A stretch of DNA of 64,000 nt from Lentibacillus persicus (GCF_900112705.1 NZ_FOMR01000003.1:248001-312000); one strand, 5' to 3'; numbered from the stretch's first letter, positions 50,153 through 62,034 are shown. Numbers and translations are program-made. Notes: a model not told the origin generated them from the sequence alone.

Positions 50153-50344
50153 ATGGAACAAAAAATAATGATGGAACGTTGCGGAATTTGTGAGGAAGAA
50201 AAAGAACGCGGAATCCATTTATACAAACTATTTATTTGCTGTGAATGTGAAAAAAATATGATTCACACTGAGCCGCGGGAAGAAAAATACCGTTATTATT
50301 TGCAAAAATTAAAGAATATGAATCAGCCAACACTATATTCCTAG
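50153..50344 (+). CDS. csfB: Anti-sigma-G factor Gin (CsfB)
   Basis: A 63-residue zinc-binding protein with CGIC (residues 10-13) and CCEC (29-32) as metal-ligand pairs, the conserved GIHLYKLFIC segment and the C-terminal YYLQKLKNMNQPTLYS. Gin binds sigma-G (and sigma-E) to prevent premature or misplaced activity. ATG at 50153 follows GGAGGTGGG. In B. subtilis an rRNA operon separates bofA from csfB; here there are only 165 nt. Confidence 0.93.
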   Translation: MEQKIMMERCGICEEEKERGIHLYKLFICCECEKNMIHTEPREEKYRYYLQKLKNMNQPTLYS

Positions 50345-50351
50345 TCATTCA

Positions 50352-50387
50352 GAGTCCGCTGTGTAAAAGTTTGCAGCGGTCTTTTTT
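50352..50387 (+). terminator. Terminator of csfB
   Basis: AGTCCGCTG pairs with CAGCGGTCT and ends in a T-run. Confidence 0.85.
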
Positions 50388-50435
50388 AATGCATTAACAT
50401 ACAAGTAGATTAACCGTAAAGAGGGTGGGAAAGGT

Positions 50436-51854
50436 ATGAGCCGGAATCAGAAAAACACACCTTTATATACCATGTTAGAAAATTTTACAGCCAGCCGCCC
50501 TGTTTCATTCCATGTTCCTGGGCATAAAAACGGGAACATAATTCCGTCTCAGGGAAAGGAAGCATTCAAATCTCTTCTACAGTTGGATTTGACAGAACTA
50601 TCCGGTCTGGATGATTTGCATGCACCCCATGGCGTCATCAAAGACGCACAGGAGCTGACTGCCGAGCTGTTTGAAGCGGACGCCAGTTACTTTTTAATTG
50701 GCGGCAGCACCAGTGGTAATTTGGCAATGATCTTATCGGTTTGTTCACCAGGAGATGAGATGATTGTCCAGCGAAATAGTCATAAGTCAATTTTTAACGG
50801 ACTGGAATTGGCTGGCGCAAAGCCTGTCTTTGTTGCCCCTGAATTCGATGAGGCTGTTCATCGTTATACAGCCCCCGGTAAGGACTCGATTAAACGGGCG
50901 TTGGACAGGCATCCGAGGGCTAAAGGTGTGGTCCTCACCTATCCGGATTATTTTGGGAGAACTTACGGATTAAACGAAATGATTCAACTCATTCATGAAT
51001 ATAATATACCAGTGCTGGTGGATGAAGCGCATGGCATCCATTTTTTCTTGGACGATTCTTTCCCGGAAGCAGCACTTGCGATGGGGGCGGATGCGGTAGT
51101 ACAATCAGCACACAAAATGGCACCGGCCATGACGATGGGGGCATTTTTGCATACACAATCAGAACGCATGTCAAGCAGCCGGATTGCGCGTTATCTTCAG
51201 ATGGTGCAGTCAAGCAGTCCATCATATCCGATTATGGCTTCCTTGGATTTGGCACGTTCGTTTCTGGCACACTTGACCTCTACCGATTTGCGACGCATAC
51301 TGAATAGCGCTGAAGAAGTTCGTGACATACTGAAAAAAGGTGACTTGTGGCATATCGTGCCGGGGGATGATCCACTTAAAATAACACTTCAGGCAAAATT
51401 GGGCGTTCCGGCTGAGACAATAGCCGGATTGTTTGAACAGGAAGGTATTTACCCGGAGCTTGCAACGCATAATCAGCTATTGCTGGTGCATGGCCTGGCC
51501 CCTTTTAATCAAATGAAACGACTGGAAAAAGCAGTCGGCCGCATCAATGCACAATTAAAAAATATCCCGAATCATGATATAATAGATACAAACAATCTTT
51601 TTAAAGAACGTATCACTGAACTTGAATTGGATTATTTTACGATGAATCAGCGCAATTCGATCCAGGTTCCTTTAAGAAAAGCGGAAAACTGTATAGCAGC
51701 AGAAGCTGTCATACCTTATCCGCCCGGCATACCATTCGTGTTGAAGGGTGAGCAGATTACCCGCAATCATATTGAAATCATTGAACAGTTCATGCAGCAG
51801 GGTGTAACAATCCAGCATAGAGATATAGAAGAAGGAATAAGCGTTTTTTGTTAA
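50436..51854 (+). CDS. yaaO: Orn/Lys/Arg decarboxylase family protein YaaO
   Basis: A 472-residue fold-type I PLP enzyme with the substrate domain start FHVPGHKNG, the cofactor region GGSTSGNLAMILS, DEAHG (VLVDEAHGIHFF) and the Schiff-base lysine in VQSAHKMAPAMTMGAFLH (about residue 227). It belongs to the short Gram-positive decarboxylases (SpeA-like); the amino acid used cannot be fixed from sequence. ATG at 50436 follows GAGGGTGGG. The xpaC and yaaN genes that precede yaaO in B. subtilis are absent. Confidence 0.93.
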   Translation: MSRNQKNTPLYTMLENFTASRPVSFHVPGHKNGNIIPSQGKEAFKSLLQLDLTELSGLDDLHAPHGVIKDAQELTAELFEADASYFLIGGSTSGNLAMILSVCSPGDEMIVQRNSHKSIFNGLELAGAKPVFVAPEFDEAVHRYTAPGKDSIKRALDRHPRAKGVVLTYPDYFGRTYGLNEMIQLIHEYNIPVLVDEAHGIHFFLDDSFPEAALAMGADAVVQSAHKMAPAMTMGAFLHTQSERMSSSRIARYLQMVQSSSPSYPIMASLDLARSFLAHLTSTDLRRILNSAEEVRDILKKGDLWHIVPGDDPLKITLQAKLGVPAETIAGLFEQEGIYPELATHNQLLLVHGLAPFNQMKRLEKAVGRINAQLKNIPNHDIIDTNNLFKERITELELDYFTMNQRNSIQVPLRKAENCIAAEAVIPYPPGIPFVLKGEQITRNHIEIIEQFMQQGVTIQHRDIEEGISVFC

Positions 51855-51867
51855 AGGAGTAAGCGCC

Positions 51868-52844
<977 letters not shown>

Positions 52845-52917
52845 AAGCTGTTAAAAAGCAGCAGCCGGGTTAACGCTGCTTGGCACAGTATCAGCAGAAG
52901 GAAGGGGGACTGGCCTG

Positions 52918-53358
52918 ATGAAGATTAATCCGAAATTACAATCACAGATTGATACAACAAATAAAGCGCAGCGTGCTCCTGCAGAGAGCCGCTCACCATT
53001 TAAAGAAATGGTCCAGTCCCAGACACTTCAATTAAAGCAGCAGGAAATCCGTCAACTGATGAAGAATATTGCGATACAAGGGGATAAGCTTGCGCGTTAC
53101 CGGTCTGCCCGGGATTTAATTAAATTTAAGCGAATGATAAAGCATTTTTTGCAGGAAACCGTACCGAATGGATTCGCATTGCAAAAATCTCATAATTATA
53201 GAATGGACGGGGGAAGTCAAAAGTTGACCATCCTCAGACAAGTGGATGATAAACTTGCTGAGTTAACGGAAGAGATCATGAACGAAGAAAGAAAAACCGT
53301 GGATTTATTAGGCCTTATCGGGGAAATCAAAGGTCTTTTAGTTAATTTATATACATAG
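52918..53358 (+). CDS. yaaR: YaaR family protein (DUF327)
   Basis: 146 residues, mostly helical and basic, with the conserved region RYRSARDLIKFKRMIKHFLQETV and LRQVDDKLAELTEEIMNEERKTVDLLGLIGEIKGLLVNLY. Length equals B. subtilis YaaR (146). Function is unknown. ATG at 52918 follows GAAGGGGGA. It precedes holB, so it may be tied to DNA replication only by operon membership. Confidence 0.93.
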   Translation: MKINPKLQSQIDTTNKAQRAPAESRSPFKEMVQSQTLQLKQQEIRQLMKNIAIQGDKLARYRSARDLIKFKRMIKHFLQETVPNGFALQKSHNYRMDGGSQKLTILRQVDDKLAELTEEIMNEERKTVDLLGLIGEIKGLLVNLYT

Positions 53359-53375
53359 TCAAAAGAGGGAAACGA

Positions 53376-54365
53376 ATGAAAACATGGTCTGAAACAGCGG
53401 AAGTCCAGCCATTGGCAAGCAGAATCATTACGAACAGTATTCAAAAAGACCGGCTTTCCCATGCATACTTGCTCCAGGGCGAGCGTGGAACAGGAAAAGA
53501 AGCTGTTGCTTTATTATTGGCAAAGTCTCTTTTTTGCACGAAAAGATCCGGGGTGGAGCCTTGTCAGGAATGCCGTGATTGCAATCGGATTGAGTCGGGC
53601 AACCATCCTGACATGCATTGGATTGAGCCCGATGGCCAATCGATTCGAAAAGAGCAGATTGAATATCTGCAAAAAGAATTCAGCTACTCAGGTCTGGAGT
53701 CCGATCAGAAAGTGTATGTCATTAAAAGTGCAGAAACGATGACTGCCAACGCCTCAAACCGTCTGTTAAAGTTTTTGGAGGAACCTTCCAAAAAAGCAAC
53801 CGCCATCTTGATGACTGAAAACAGCTCCTCTATTCTCCCGACAATTCGTTCGCGTTGTCAGATGATTGATTTTAAGCCTCTTAACCCGCAAGCATTTCAG
53901 CAGCAATTGGTTGAGCATGATGTGTCTCGTTCAAATGCTGTCTTAATAAGTGCCTTAACCAATAACCTGGATGAAGCAATCGCCTGGAGTACTGATGATT
54001 GGTTTGCGCAAGCGCGAAAATTAATGGTACAATTAATAGAAACGTTTTCGTCAAATCAAAACGACGTTTTTTTATTTATACATCAGAAATGGCTGCCGCA
54101 TTTCAAAGAACGAACACAGCAGGAACAAGGGTTGGATTTACTGCTGCTCGGCTTTAAAGATATACTTTTTTATCATTTAGGCAAGACGAAAGATTTGGTC
54201 GTTTTTGAGCAAAATGATACAAGGATTGAAAACCTGGTGATGTTCTTCTCACAGGAAAAATTACTGGACAACTTAAATAAGCTGCTTGATGCCAAACGAA
54301 AACTCAAGCAAAATGTTAACCCGACACTTGTGATGGAGGAACTCATCATTCAAATACAGGGGTGA
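53376..54365 (+). CDS. holB: DNA polymerase III delta' subunit
   Basis: A 329-residue clamp-loader subunit. The degenerate P-loop region is QGERGTGKEAVALLLA (about residues 29-44), the zinc cysteines are in CQECRDC, and the SRC arginine region is IRSRCQMIDF. ATG at 53376 follows GAGGGAAACG. Together with the DnaX product from 46352 it makes two of the three clamp-loader proteins in this window. Confidence 0.96.
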   Translation: MKTWSETAEVQPLASRIITNSIQKDRLSHAYLLQGERGTGKEAVALLLAKSLFCTKRSGVEPCQECRDCNRIESGNHPDMHWIEPDGQSIRKEQIEYLQKEFSYSGLESDQKVYVIKSAETMTANASNRLLKFLEEPSKKATAILMTENSSSILPTIRSRCQMIDFKPLNPQAFQQQLVEHDVSRSNAVLISALTNNLDEAIAWSTDDWFAQARKLMVQLIETFSSNQNDVFLFIHQKWLPHFKERTQQEQGLDLLLLGFKDILFYHLGKTKDLVVFEQNDTRIENLVMFFSQEKLLDNLNKLLDAKRKLKQNVNPTLVMEELIIQIQG

Positions 54366-54369
54366 GAAA

Positions 54370-55197
54370 ATGGTAGAAGTAGTAGGAATCCGTTTTAAAA
54401 AGGCGGGTAAAATATATTATTTTGATCCAGGCAATAATAATATCGCACGCGATGATTATGTTGTTGTGGAAACAGTACGCGGCGTTGAGTTCGGCAAGGC
54501 TGTCATTACAGAGCGACAGGTGGATGAGGAAGATGTTGTGCTTCCGCTTAAAAAAGTCATTCGTGTGGCAAACGAACAAGACAAACGCACAGTTGTTGAA
54601 AATCACGATCTTGCTGAGAAGGCTTTGGCAGCGGGTACCGAGAAAATACACGAACACCAGCTGGATATGAATCTGGTCGAAGTTGAATATACATTTGATC
54701 GCAATAAAATCATCTTTTACTTCACAGCAGAAGGCCGAGTGGACTTTCGCAACCTGGTCAAAGATCTTGCTGCAGCATTTAAAACCCGGATTGAACTGAG
54801 ACAAATTGGTGTGCGCGATGAAGCCAAAATACTGGGCGGAATTGGACCATGCGGCAGAATGCTTTGCTGTTCAACATTCCTGGGTGACTTTGAGCCCGTT
54901 TCAATAAAAATGGCAAAAGACCAGAATTTATCATTGAACCCCGCGAAAATCTCCGGATTGTGCGGCCGTCTTATGTGTTGCCTGAAATACGAAAATGATG
55001 ATTATGAAACAGCTAAACGCGAACTGCCGGATATTGGTGAAAAGGTTAAAACGCCATATGGTGAAGGTAAAGTATCGGGTTTAAACATTTTGGAGCGGGT
55101 GATTCATATTCAACTCCCTGAAAATGAACGGGAGATTGAATATACATTGGATGAAATGATTGATAAGGGGATTATCACTGCACAAGCCACAGAATAG
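54370..55197 (+). CDS. ricT: RicT (YaaT), PSP1-family regulator
   Basis: 275 residues. The PSP1 domain contains the cysteine clusters GPCGRMLCCSTFLGDF and GLCGRLMCCLKYE (about residues 159-216), which ligate Fe-S in the RicAFT complex. In B. subtilis this complex promotes mRNA maturation with RNase Y and stimulates the Spo0A phosphorelay, so it links this operon to sporulation and biofilm decisions. ATG at 54370 lies 4 nt after the holB stop and follows GGGGTGAG. All cysteines are retained. Confidence 0.96.
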   Translation: MVEVVGIRFKKAGKIYYFDPGNNNIARDDYVVVETVRGVEFGKAVITERQVDEEDVVLPLKKVIRVANEQDKRTVVENHDLAEKALAAGTEKIHEHQLDMNLVEVEYTFDRNKIIFYFTAEGRVDFRNLVKDLAAAFKTRIELRQIGVRDEAKILGGIGPCGRMLCCSTFLGDFEPVSIKMAKDQNLSLNPAKISGLCGRLMCCLKYENDDYETAKRELPDIGEKVKTPYGEGKVSGLNILERVIHIQLPENEREIEYTLDEMIDKGIITAQATE

Positions 55198-55211
55198 TGG
55201 GGTGAACAAGC

Positions 55212-55556
55212 GTGTCAAAACGAGAGATTTTCGACCAGGTTTCGGATATGGAAAGCCAAATTGGTGAACTGTACGAACAACTTGGCGATTTGAAAGGTAA
55301 ATTAAGCAGTCTTTTAGAGGAAAAGCATCGCCTGGAAATGGAAAACCACCATTTGCGCAGCCGTTTGGAGCAGGCAGATGACGATTTTAAAGAAAATAGA
55401 GCAGTAAATGCAACCAGCAATATACCCGGTGAAGGTTATGATAACTTGGCTCGGCTATATGAAGAAGGATTTCATATTTGCAATATCCATTTTGGCACGC
55501 CAAGACAGGAAGAAGATTGTTTGTTTTGTCTGGAATTTCTTAACAAAACGAAATAA
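55212..55556 (+). CDS. yabA: Replication initiation control protein YabA
   Basis: A 114-residue negative regulator of initiation. The N-terminal coiled coil (about 1-60) forms the tetramer, and the C-terminal zinc domain has [17 protein letters not shown]. It binds DnaA and DnaN to prevent re-initiation, so its partners are encoded at 11.9 and 13.5 kb here. GTG at 55212 follows GGGGTGA. A MITE-like repeat starts 11 nt after the stop. Confidence 0.96.
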   Translation: MSKREIFDQVSDMESQIGELYEQLGDLKGKLSSLLEEKHRLEMENHHLRSRLEQADDDFKENRAVNATSNIPGEGYDNLARLYEEGFHICNIHFGTPRQEEDCLFCLEFLNKTK

Positions 55557-55566
55557 TGTAAACAAT

Positions 55567-55746
55567 AGAGACTGGGATACAACCTATATATCAACGTTAA
55601 TGACGAACTATAAGTAGGGTTAGCGCTTCGGAGGCTCACCAGCCGCCCGCGGAAAGCGTAGCATCTTTCCGCAGCGGCGTCCCCCGCCTTCCTTACTGAT
55701 TATAGTTCGTCTTTTCTCTAACTATAAAAACTTTTGTCCCAGCCCC
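55567..55746. repeat. MITE-like palindromic repeat, copy f (internally deleted)
   Basis: 180 bp between yabA and yabB. The ends are GAGACTGGGATACAA and CTTTTGTCCCAGCC. Inner arms are GACGAACTATAAGTAGGG and ACTGATTATAGTTCGTC. The core retains GCCGCCCGCGGAAAGCG and TCTTTCCGCAGCGGCG but lacks most of its left arm. It is in the same orientation as copy d. Confidence 0.85.
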
Positions 55747-55778
55747 TTTAATTTAATCAGATAGGATGGAAGACGGAC

Positions 55779-56525
55779 ATGGTAAAGCTTTACGACGATG
55801 AGCGAATTGATTATTTGCTGGCGGAAGACACAATGCATATCATCCAGAGTCCGGGGGTGTTCGCTTTTTCGCTTGATGCCGTTTTACTTGCTCATTTTGC
55901 CTATGTGCCAATCAGAAAAGGGCGCATTCTTGATTTATGTACGGGCAATGGCGTGGTGCCTCTGTTGCTATCGCGCCGGACGAATGCATCGATTACAGGC
56001 GTTGAAATACAGGAAAGGCTTGCTGATATGGCTGCGCGCAGCGTGGAATTGAATGAATTGGCGAATCGCTTAACGATGATTCATGGGGATTTAAAGGAAA
56101 TGAAGGCACACCTTGGGCACAGTTCGTTTGATGTTGTCACATGCAATCCGCCATATTTTCCGACGCCGGCTGCCACAGAACATAACGCAAACAATCATTT
56201 AACAATTGCGCGGCACGAAGTTTATACGACACTTGAAGATGTGGTTAAAGCATGTAAGCTGCATGTAAGGCCGGGCGGGAAAGTTTCCATGGTTCATCGT
56301 CCGGGAAGGCTTGTTGATATCATTACATTATTCCGCCAATATAAGATTGAGCCAAAGCGCCTGCAGTTCGTATATCCTAAACGTGGGCGGGAATCCAATA
56401 TGCTTTTGATTGAAGGCACAAGAGATGGTAATGCTGATTTAACGATTTTGCCGCCGCTTTATATTTACAATGCGGATAATACTTATACGACTGAAGCAGA
56501 GGAGATTATTTATGGAAAACGATGA
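55779..56525 (+). CDS. yabB: tRNA1(Val) (adenine-37-N6)-methyltransferase-like protein YabB
   Basis: A 248-residue class I methyltransferase with motif [17 protein letters not shown] (about residues 49-64) and the N6-adenine motif NPPYF (VTCNPPYFP). It resembles E. coli TrmN6, which methylates A37 of tRNA-Val; the substrate here is inferred. ATG at 55779 follows TAGGATGGAAGA weakly. It overlaps yazA by 14 nt. Confidence 0.93.
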   Translation: MVKLYDDERIDYLLAEDTMHIIQSPGVFAFSLDAVLLAHFAYVPIRKGRILDLCTGNGVVPLLLSRRTNASITGVEIQERLADMAARSVELNELANRLTMIHGDLKEMKAHLGHSSFDVVTCNPPYFPTPAATEHNANNHLTIARHEVYTTLEDVVKACKLHVRPGGKVSMVHRPGRLVDIITLFRQYKIEPKRLQFVYPKRGRESNMLLIEGTRDGNADLTILPPLYIYNADNTYTTEAEEIIYGKR

Positions 56526-56805
56526 ACATGTTGTTTATATTTTAAAATGTGCGGACGATACGCTATATACCGGCTATACAAATGATTTGGAAAACCGTAT
56601 TAAGATGCATGAAGAGGGAAAAGGTGCCAAGTACACACGCGGCCGGGGCCCATTTAAAATTGTCTTCAGAGAAAATTTTTCAACGAAGGAAGAGGCGATG
56701 CGCCGGGAGCATGAGATTAAACAGCTGACACGCAAAGGCAAGGCCCAACTTATCCGGGACAAGTTGAAAGAAGTGATGGACTTTGAAAATTCAAAAGAGC
56801 TTTAG
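56512..56805 (+). CDS. yazA: GIY-YIG nuclease domain protein YazA
   Basis: A 97-residue single-domain UPF0213/GIY-YIG protein. The signature is [36 protein letters not shown], with the catalytic Arg and a Glu in [13 protein letters not shown]. Its substrate is unknown. ATG at 56512 follows AGAGGAG; upstream in-frame codons belong to yabB. It overlaps rsmI by 23 nt. Confidence 0.93.
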   Translation: MENDEHVVYILKCADDTLYTGYTNDLENRIKMHEEGKGAKYTRGRGPFKIVFRENFSTKEEAMRREHEIKQLTRKGKAQLIRDKLKEVMDFENSKEL

Positions 56806-57667
56806 CGATCAAAAAGCGAGTACAGTTTATGTTGTGCCCACACCCATTGGAAACCTGGAGGACATAACGTTCCGCGCCTTGAGGACATTAAAGGAAGTTT
56901 CTGTTATCGCGGCGGAAGATACACGAAACACAAAAAAATTGCTCAGCCATTTTGAAATTTCAACGCCTCTTATCAGTTACCATGAGCATAATAAAGAAAA
57001 TCGCACCCGACAATTGCTCGAGCGCCTGGGACAGGACGAGTCGATTGCGGTTGTCAGTGACGCGGGCATGCCCGGTGTATCAGATCCCGGCTATGAATTA
57101 GTACAAGGAGCAATCGACTCTGAATACCCGGTCGTGGTTTTGCCCGGAGCCAATGCCGCGTTATGTGCACTTGTAGGCTCTGGTCTCTCCACGGATGAAT
57201 TTTTGTTTTACGGTTTTTTGCCGCGGAAGAAAAAAGATAAAGAAGCTGCATTGGAGCGATTGAAATACAGTCAGGCGACCCTGCTATTTTATGAATCGCC
57301 ATTTAGAGTGAAGGATACGCTGAAAATGCTCAAGAACCATCTTGGCAATCGCCGTATGACAGCAGCGCGGGAGCTGACGAAAAAATTTGAGGAATATGTC
57401 CGCGGTACAGCAGAAGAGCTTACGACCTGGGCAGAATCCACGGATTTAAAAGGCGAGTTTTGTCTGGTCGTAGAAGGCGCCTCCCCGTCTGAGGCGCAGG
57501 AGAATGATTTGTGGTGGAGCAGTCTTTCAATCGTTGATCACGTTGATTATTATATAAACAAAGAAGAACTTTCGAGTAAAGAGGCTGTCAAACGCGTAAC
57601 AGAGGAGCGCCAAATGGCCAAACGCGATGTCTATCAAGCCTACCACATTGATCAGAAAAAACAGTAA
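56783..57667 (+). CDS. rsmI: 16S rRNA (cytidine-1402-2'-O)-methyltransferase RsmI
   Basis: A 294-residue SAM-dependent methyltransferase of the tetrapyrrole methylase fold. Conserved parts are VVPTPIGNLEDITFRALRTLKEV, AAEDTRNTKKLL, SDAGMPGVSDPGYELV and LPGANAALCALVGSG. It modifies C1402 in the ribosomal P site. TTG at 56783 follows AAGTGATGG and gives the expected N terminus. It is the last gene of the operon from tmk. Confidence 0.96.
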   Translation: MKIQKSFSDQKASTVYVVPTPIGNLEDITFRALRTLKEVSVIAAEDTRNTKKLLSHFEISTPLISYHEHNKENRTRQLLERLGQDESIAVVSDAGMPGVSDPGYELVQGAIDSEYPVVVLPGANAALCALVGSGLSTDEFLFYGFLPRKKKDKEAALERLKYSQATLLFYESPFRVKDTLKMLKNHLGNRRMTAARELTKKFEEYVRGTAEELTTWAESTDLKGEFCLVVEGASPSEAQENDLWWSSLSIVDHVDYYINKEELSSKEAVKRVTEERQMAKRDVYQAYHIDQKKQ

Positions 57668-57698
57668 CATGCTTTCAAAAGCAGTTACTTCACAAAAC

Positions 57699-58079
57699 CC
57701 ATAAACTGCGAACTAGTTAGTGCCCCGTCCACCGCTTCGGAAATACACGCCGCTTTCCGCGGGCGGCTGGTGAGCCTCCTCATGCTTCGCATTGCGGGGT
57801 CTCACCTATGCCTTTGCTCCCGCAGGAGTCGGCGTGTATTTCCTTCGCTGACAATTGCTCACTGAAGTTTAATATGTTTTATAATCAGTGATGGAACTTA
57901 CACACTTGTATCAGCAGCTGGGATATGCGAGACTCCTGTGGGACAGCTAACCAAAGCGACCCCGCAGTGAGTGGTTTTTGCCCACAAGGAGGCTCGTGGT
58001 GAGCCCACGGAAAGCGAGTATATTCCAGCTGCGTCGCTAGAGAGGCAAATGAAATTTTCACTGTGTCGCAGTTTCCATC
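57699..58079. repeat. Composite two-module GC-rich repeat, copy 2
   Basis: Module B' at 57731-57852 (arms GGAAATACACGCCG and CGGCGTGTATTTCC) is followed by module A' at 57912-58034 (arms GCAGCTGGGATATGCGAG and ATATTCCAGCTGC). Boundaries are CCATAAACTGCGAACTAG at the left and TGTCGCAGTTTCCAT at the right. Read on the minus strand the order is A-B, the same as copy 1 at 8757-9179, and module A' is nearly identical to module A. No coding signal was found. Confidence 0.8.
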
Positions 58080-58105
58080 AATTATAAAGGTTCAGGGACA
58101 ACCAA

Positions 58106-58147
58106 AAAGACGGCTGACGTTGGAATACCAAAGCGTCAGCCGTCTTT
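58106..58147 (+). terminator. Strong hairpin, probable terminator
   Basis: AAAGACGGCTGACG and CGTCAGCCGTCTTT form a perfect 14-bp stem around a 14-nt loop. It probably terminates rsmI-side transcription or, on the minus strand, abrB. Confidence 0.7.
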
Positions 58148-58167
58148 CGCACTTTCAGTGGTTTTCT

Positions 58168-58347
58168 TCCGCATGTAAAGGACACTAACCCGCCAAACAA
58201 CGGCGGCTAACTGTCCTTAAATGCCCGATTCTGTTCGGGCCTGCACGATGCAGGTCACAAAGGCGTTGCAACAAGATGTTGCGAACTTAGCCTTTGTTCC
58301 TCTTAATCAGCGAAGGAAAGCACTTCACTGATTGAAGATTCACTTTA
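58168..58347 (-). repeat. Two-hairpin structured repeat, copy S3 (with insert)
   Basis: It is in reverse orientation to S1/S2 and carries the same inserted AACAAAGGC/GCCTTTGT and CCTGCACGATGCAGG hairpins as S2. It lies between convergent rsmI and abrB and ends 14 nt before the abrB stop, so it would be in the abrB 3' untranslated region. Confidence 0.85.
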
Positions 58348-58360
58348 TACAACATTCTGG

Positions 58361-58639
58361 TTATTTGTGTAATCGTGATTGCAGTTCTTCAATGAGCTTT
58401 TCTGCTCCATCAGGGCTTAGCGTTATTCTTCCGTCTGCCAATGAGAAATTTTCATCTGATATCTCACCGGTTATTTGACACATCATACTAGGTGTATGTT
58501 TTTTCAATACAACCTTGTCATCATCAATGTAAATCTCCAACTCATCTTTCACGTTGATGTCAAGTGTCCGACGCAGTTCGATTGGAAGAACAACCCGCCC
58601 TAATTCGTCAACCTTTCGCACAATCCCGGTTGATTTCAT
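58361..58639 (-). CDS. abrB: Transition-state regulator AbrB
   Basis: A 92-residue DNA-binding protein. The N-terminal SpoVT/AbrB swapped-hairpin domain MKSTGIVRKVDELGRVVLPIELRRTLDI with Arg and Lys DNA contacts is intact, and the C-terminal half contains the conserved CQITGEISDENFSLADGRITLSPDGAEKLIEEL. AbrB represses stationary-phase genes during growth. ATG at 58639 follows GGGGAG. The promoter region carries two Spo0A boxes, so Spo0A~P is expected to shut the gene off at sporulation onset. Confidence 0.96.
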   Translation of the reverse strand: MKSTGIVRKVDELGRVVLPIELRRTLDINVKDELEIYIDDDKVVLKKHTPSMMCQITGEISDENFSLADGRITLSPDGAEKLIEELQSRLHK

Positions 58640-58690
58640 CTCTTCATTCTCCCCTCTTAGGCTTAGATACGCAACTGCTATAAAAAGTTT

Positions 58691-58707
58691 TTCGCCATGT
58701 TTCGACA
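58691..58707 (-). promoter_or_regulatory. Tandem Spo0A boxes in the abrB leader
   Basis: On the minus strand TGTCGAA, 3 nt and TGGCGAA: the same 10-bp spacing as the B. subtilis abrB 0A boxes (TGTCGAA, 3 nt, TGACGAA). They lie about +8 to +24 from the predicted start site, a position suited to repression. Confidence 0.8.
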
Positions 58708-58721
58708 CTTACTTATGGAAT

Positions 58722-58750
58722 ATAGTACCAACCATCTATAAGCGTGTCAA
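58722..58750 (-). promoter_or_regulatory. Sigma-A promoter of abrB
   Basis: On the minus strand TTGACA, a 17-nt spacer and TACTAT. Confidence 0.8.
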
Positions 58751-58883
58751 CAAATTTATGCAATAAAATAGAAATAAATTCGAAAATTAACTTAACTAAA
58801 CAAATGCTGCATTTTTTGATAAAATAACGTCTGTCAGAAATGTTTTAAATTAATGCCATATAATATGTGAAAAAAGCTTGTGA

Positions 58884-58912
58884 TTGGAAAAGCTGTTAAA
58901 AAGCGCTACAAT
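58884..58912 (+). promoter_or_regulatory. Sigma-A promoter of metS
   Basis: TTGGAA, a 17-nt spacer and TACAAT. The predicted start (about 58919) falls at the first base of repeat S4, so the metS leader is almost entirely S4 plus S5. No T-box is present. Confidence 0.7.
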
Positions 58913-58920
58913 AGAACTCA

Positions 58921-59041
58921 TCCCGCATGTAATGGACAATAACCTGCCAGAAGACGGTGGGCTAACTGTCCCTAAATGTCCGATTCTGTTTATCTAACAA
59001 TCAGTGGGGAAGAACGCCCCACTGATTGAAGATTCACTTTA
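58921..59041 (-). repeat. Two-hairpin structured repeat, copy S4
   Basis: 121 bp, reverse orientation. It carries the GCATGTAATGGACA start, hairpin 2 with outer stem GGACA/TGTCC and a CTGCC/GGTGG inner part, and hairpin 1 CAATCAGTGGGG/CCCCACTGATTG. Hairpin 1 keeps pairing although its tip differs from S5. Confidence 0.85.
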
Positions 59042-59161
59042 TCCCGCATGTAATGGACAGTAACCCGCCAGAAGACGGCGGTAACTGTCCCTAAATGTCC
59101 GATTCTGTTCATCTAACAATCAGTGAAGAAACCCACTTCACTGATTGAAGATTCACTTTAT
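59042..59161 (-). repeat. Two-hairpin structured repeat, copy S5
   Basis: 120 bp directly after S4 in tandem. Hairpin 2 is GGACAGTAACCCGCC with GGCGGTAACTGTCC and hairpin 1 is CAATCAGTGAAG with CTTCACTGATTG. It ends 23 nt before metS, just ahead of the metS ribosome binding site. Confidence 0.87.
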
Positions 59162-59169
59162 GAAATTAG

Positions 59170-61143
<1,974 letters not shown>

Positions 61144-61157
61144 ATAAATAGTATGAA

Positions 61158-61197
61158 AAGGAAAAGGGTCAGCTCCAGCCGAGTTTGGCCTTTTCCT
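61158..61197 (+). terminator. Hairpin between metS and tatD
   Basis: AGGAAAAGG pairs with CCTTTTCCT across a 21-nt loop. There is no T-run beyond the stem, so it is at best a partial terminator. Confidence 0.4.
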
Positions 61198-61216
61198 ATG
61201 AAAGGAAGCGTGCTGT

Positions 61217-61990
61217 ATGTTATTTGATACCCATGTACACTTAAATGCGGACCAATTTTTGGAGGATCGGGAGGAAACGATTCAGCGTGCATTCGACACG
61301 GGCGTAAAATACATGGTCGTTGTCGGATTTGATCGAAAGACAATTCCGCTCGCGATTGAAATTGCTGAGCAATATGACACGATCTATGCTGCTGTCGGCT
61401 GGCACCCGGTTGACGCAGTCGATATGACCGAGGACGATCTGACTTGGATTGAGGAATTGGCGTCACATCCGAAAGTAGTGGCAATTGGTGAAATGGGCTT
61501 GGACTATCATTGGGATAAATCGCCAAAAGATAGTCAAAAAGACGTATTCCGTAAACAAATTGCTTTAGCGAAGAAAGTCAACATGCCGATTATTATCCAT
61601 AACCGTGAGGCAACAGAGGATATTCTGCAGCTGCTGCAGGAGGAAAACGCAAAAGAAATCGGCGGGATTATGCATTGTTACAATGATTCCGCTGAATATG
61701 TCCAGACAATATTGGACATGAACTTTTACGTTTCACTCGGCGGTCCGGTCACGTTTAAAAATGCGACTTTACCAAAAGATACTGCAGTTGAAGTGCCGCT
61801 TGATCGCCTATTGGTTGAGACGGATGCCCCCTTTTTGGCACCTCACCCGAACCGCGGCAAACGCAACGAGCCGTCTTACGTAAAACTCGTAGCTGAGAAG
61901 ATTGCTGAACTGCGCGGCATGTCTTTCGAGGAACTTAGCCGAATTACAACAGAAAATGCATTGACCTTTTTTAATATCGGCAAAAAATGA
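61217..61990 (+). CDS. yabD: TatD family metal-dependent hydrolase YabD
   Basis: A 257-residue TIM-barrel hydrolase with metal ligands in FDTHVHL (residues 3-9), GEMGLDYHW, IIHNREA, HCYNDS and the C-terminal VETDAPFLAPHPNRGKRNEP. TatD enzymes are DNases acting on 3' ends, reported in repair and quality control. ATG at 61217 follows GAAAGGAAGCG. It lies between metS and yabE as in B. subtilis. Confidence 0.96.
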   Translation: MLFDTHVHLNADQFLEDREETIQRAFDTGVKYMVVVGFDRKTIPLAIEIAEQYDTIYAAVGWHPVDAVDMTEDDLTWIEELASHPKVVAIGEMGLDYHWDKSPKDSQKDVFRKQIALAKKVNMPIIIHNREATEDILQLLQEENAKEIGGIMHCYNDSAEYVQTILDMNFYVSLGGPVTFKNATLPKDTAVEVPLDRLLVETDAPFLAPHPNRGKRNEPSYVKLVAEKIAELRGMSFEELSRITTENALTFFNIGKK

Positions 61991-62008
61991 TAAAAAACAT
62001 TACTGAAG

Positions 62009-62034
62009 AGCCTGGCGGGACAGCCAGGCTTTTT
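62009..62034 (+). terminator. Terminator of tatD (yabD)
   Basis: AGCCTGGC and GCCAGGCT form a perfect 8-bp stem followed by TTTT, 18 nt past the stop. Confidence 0.88.
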
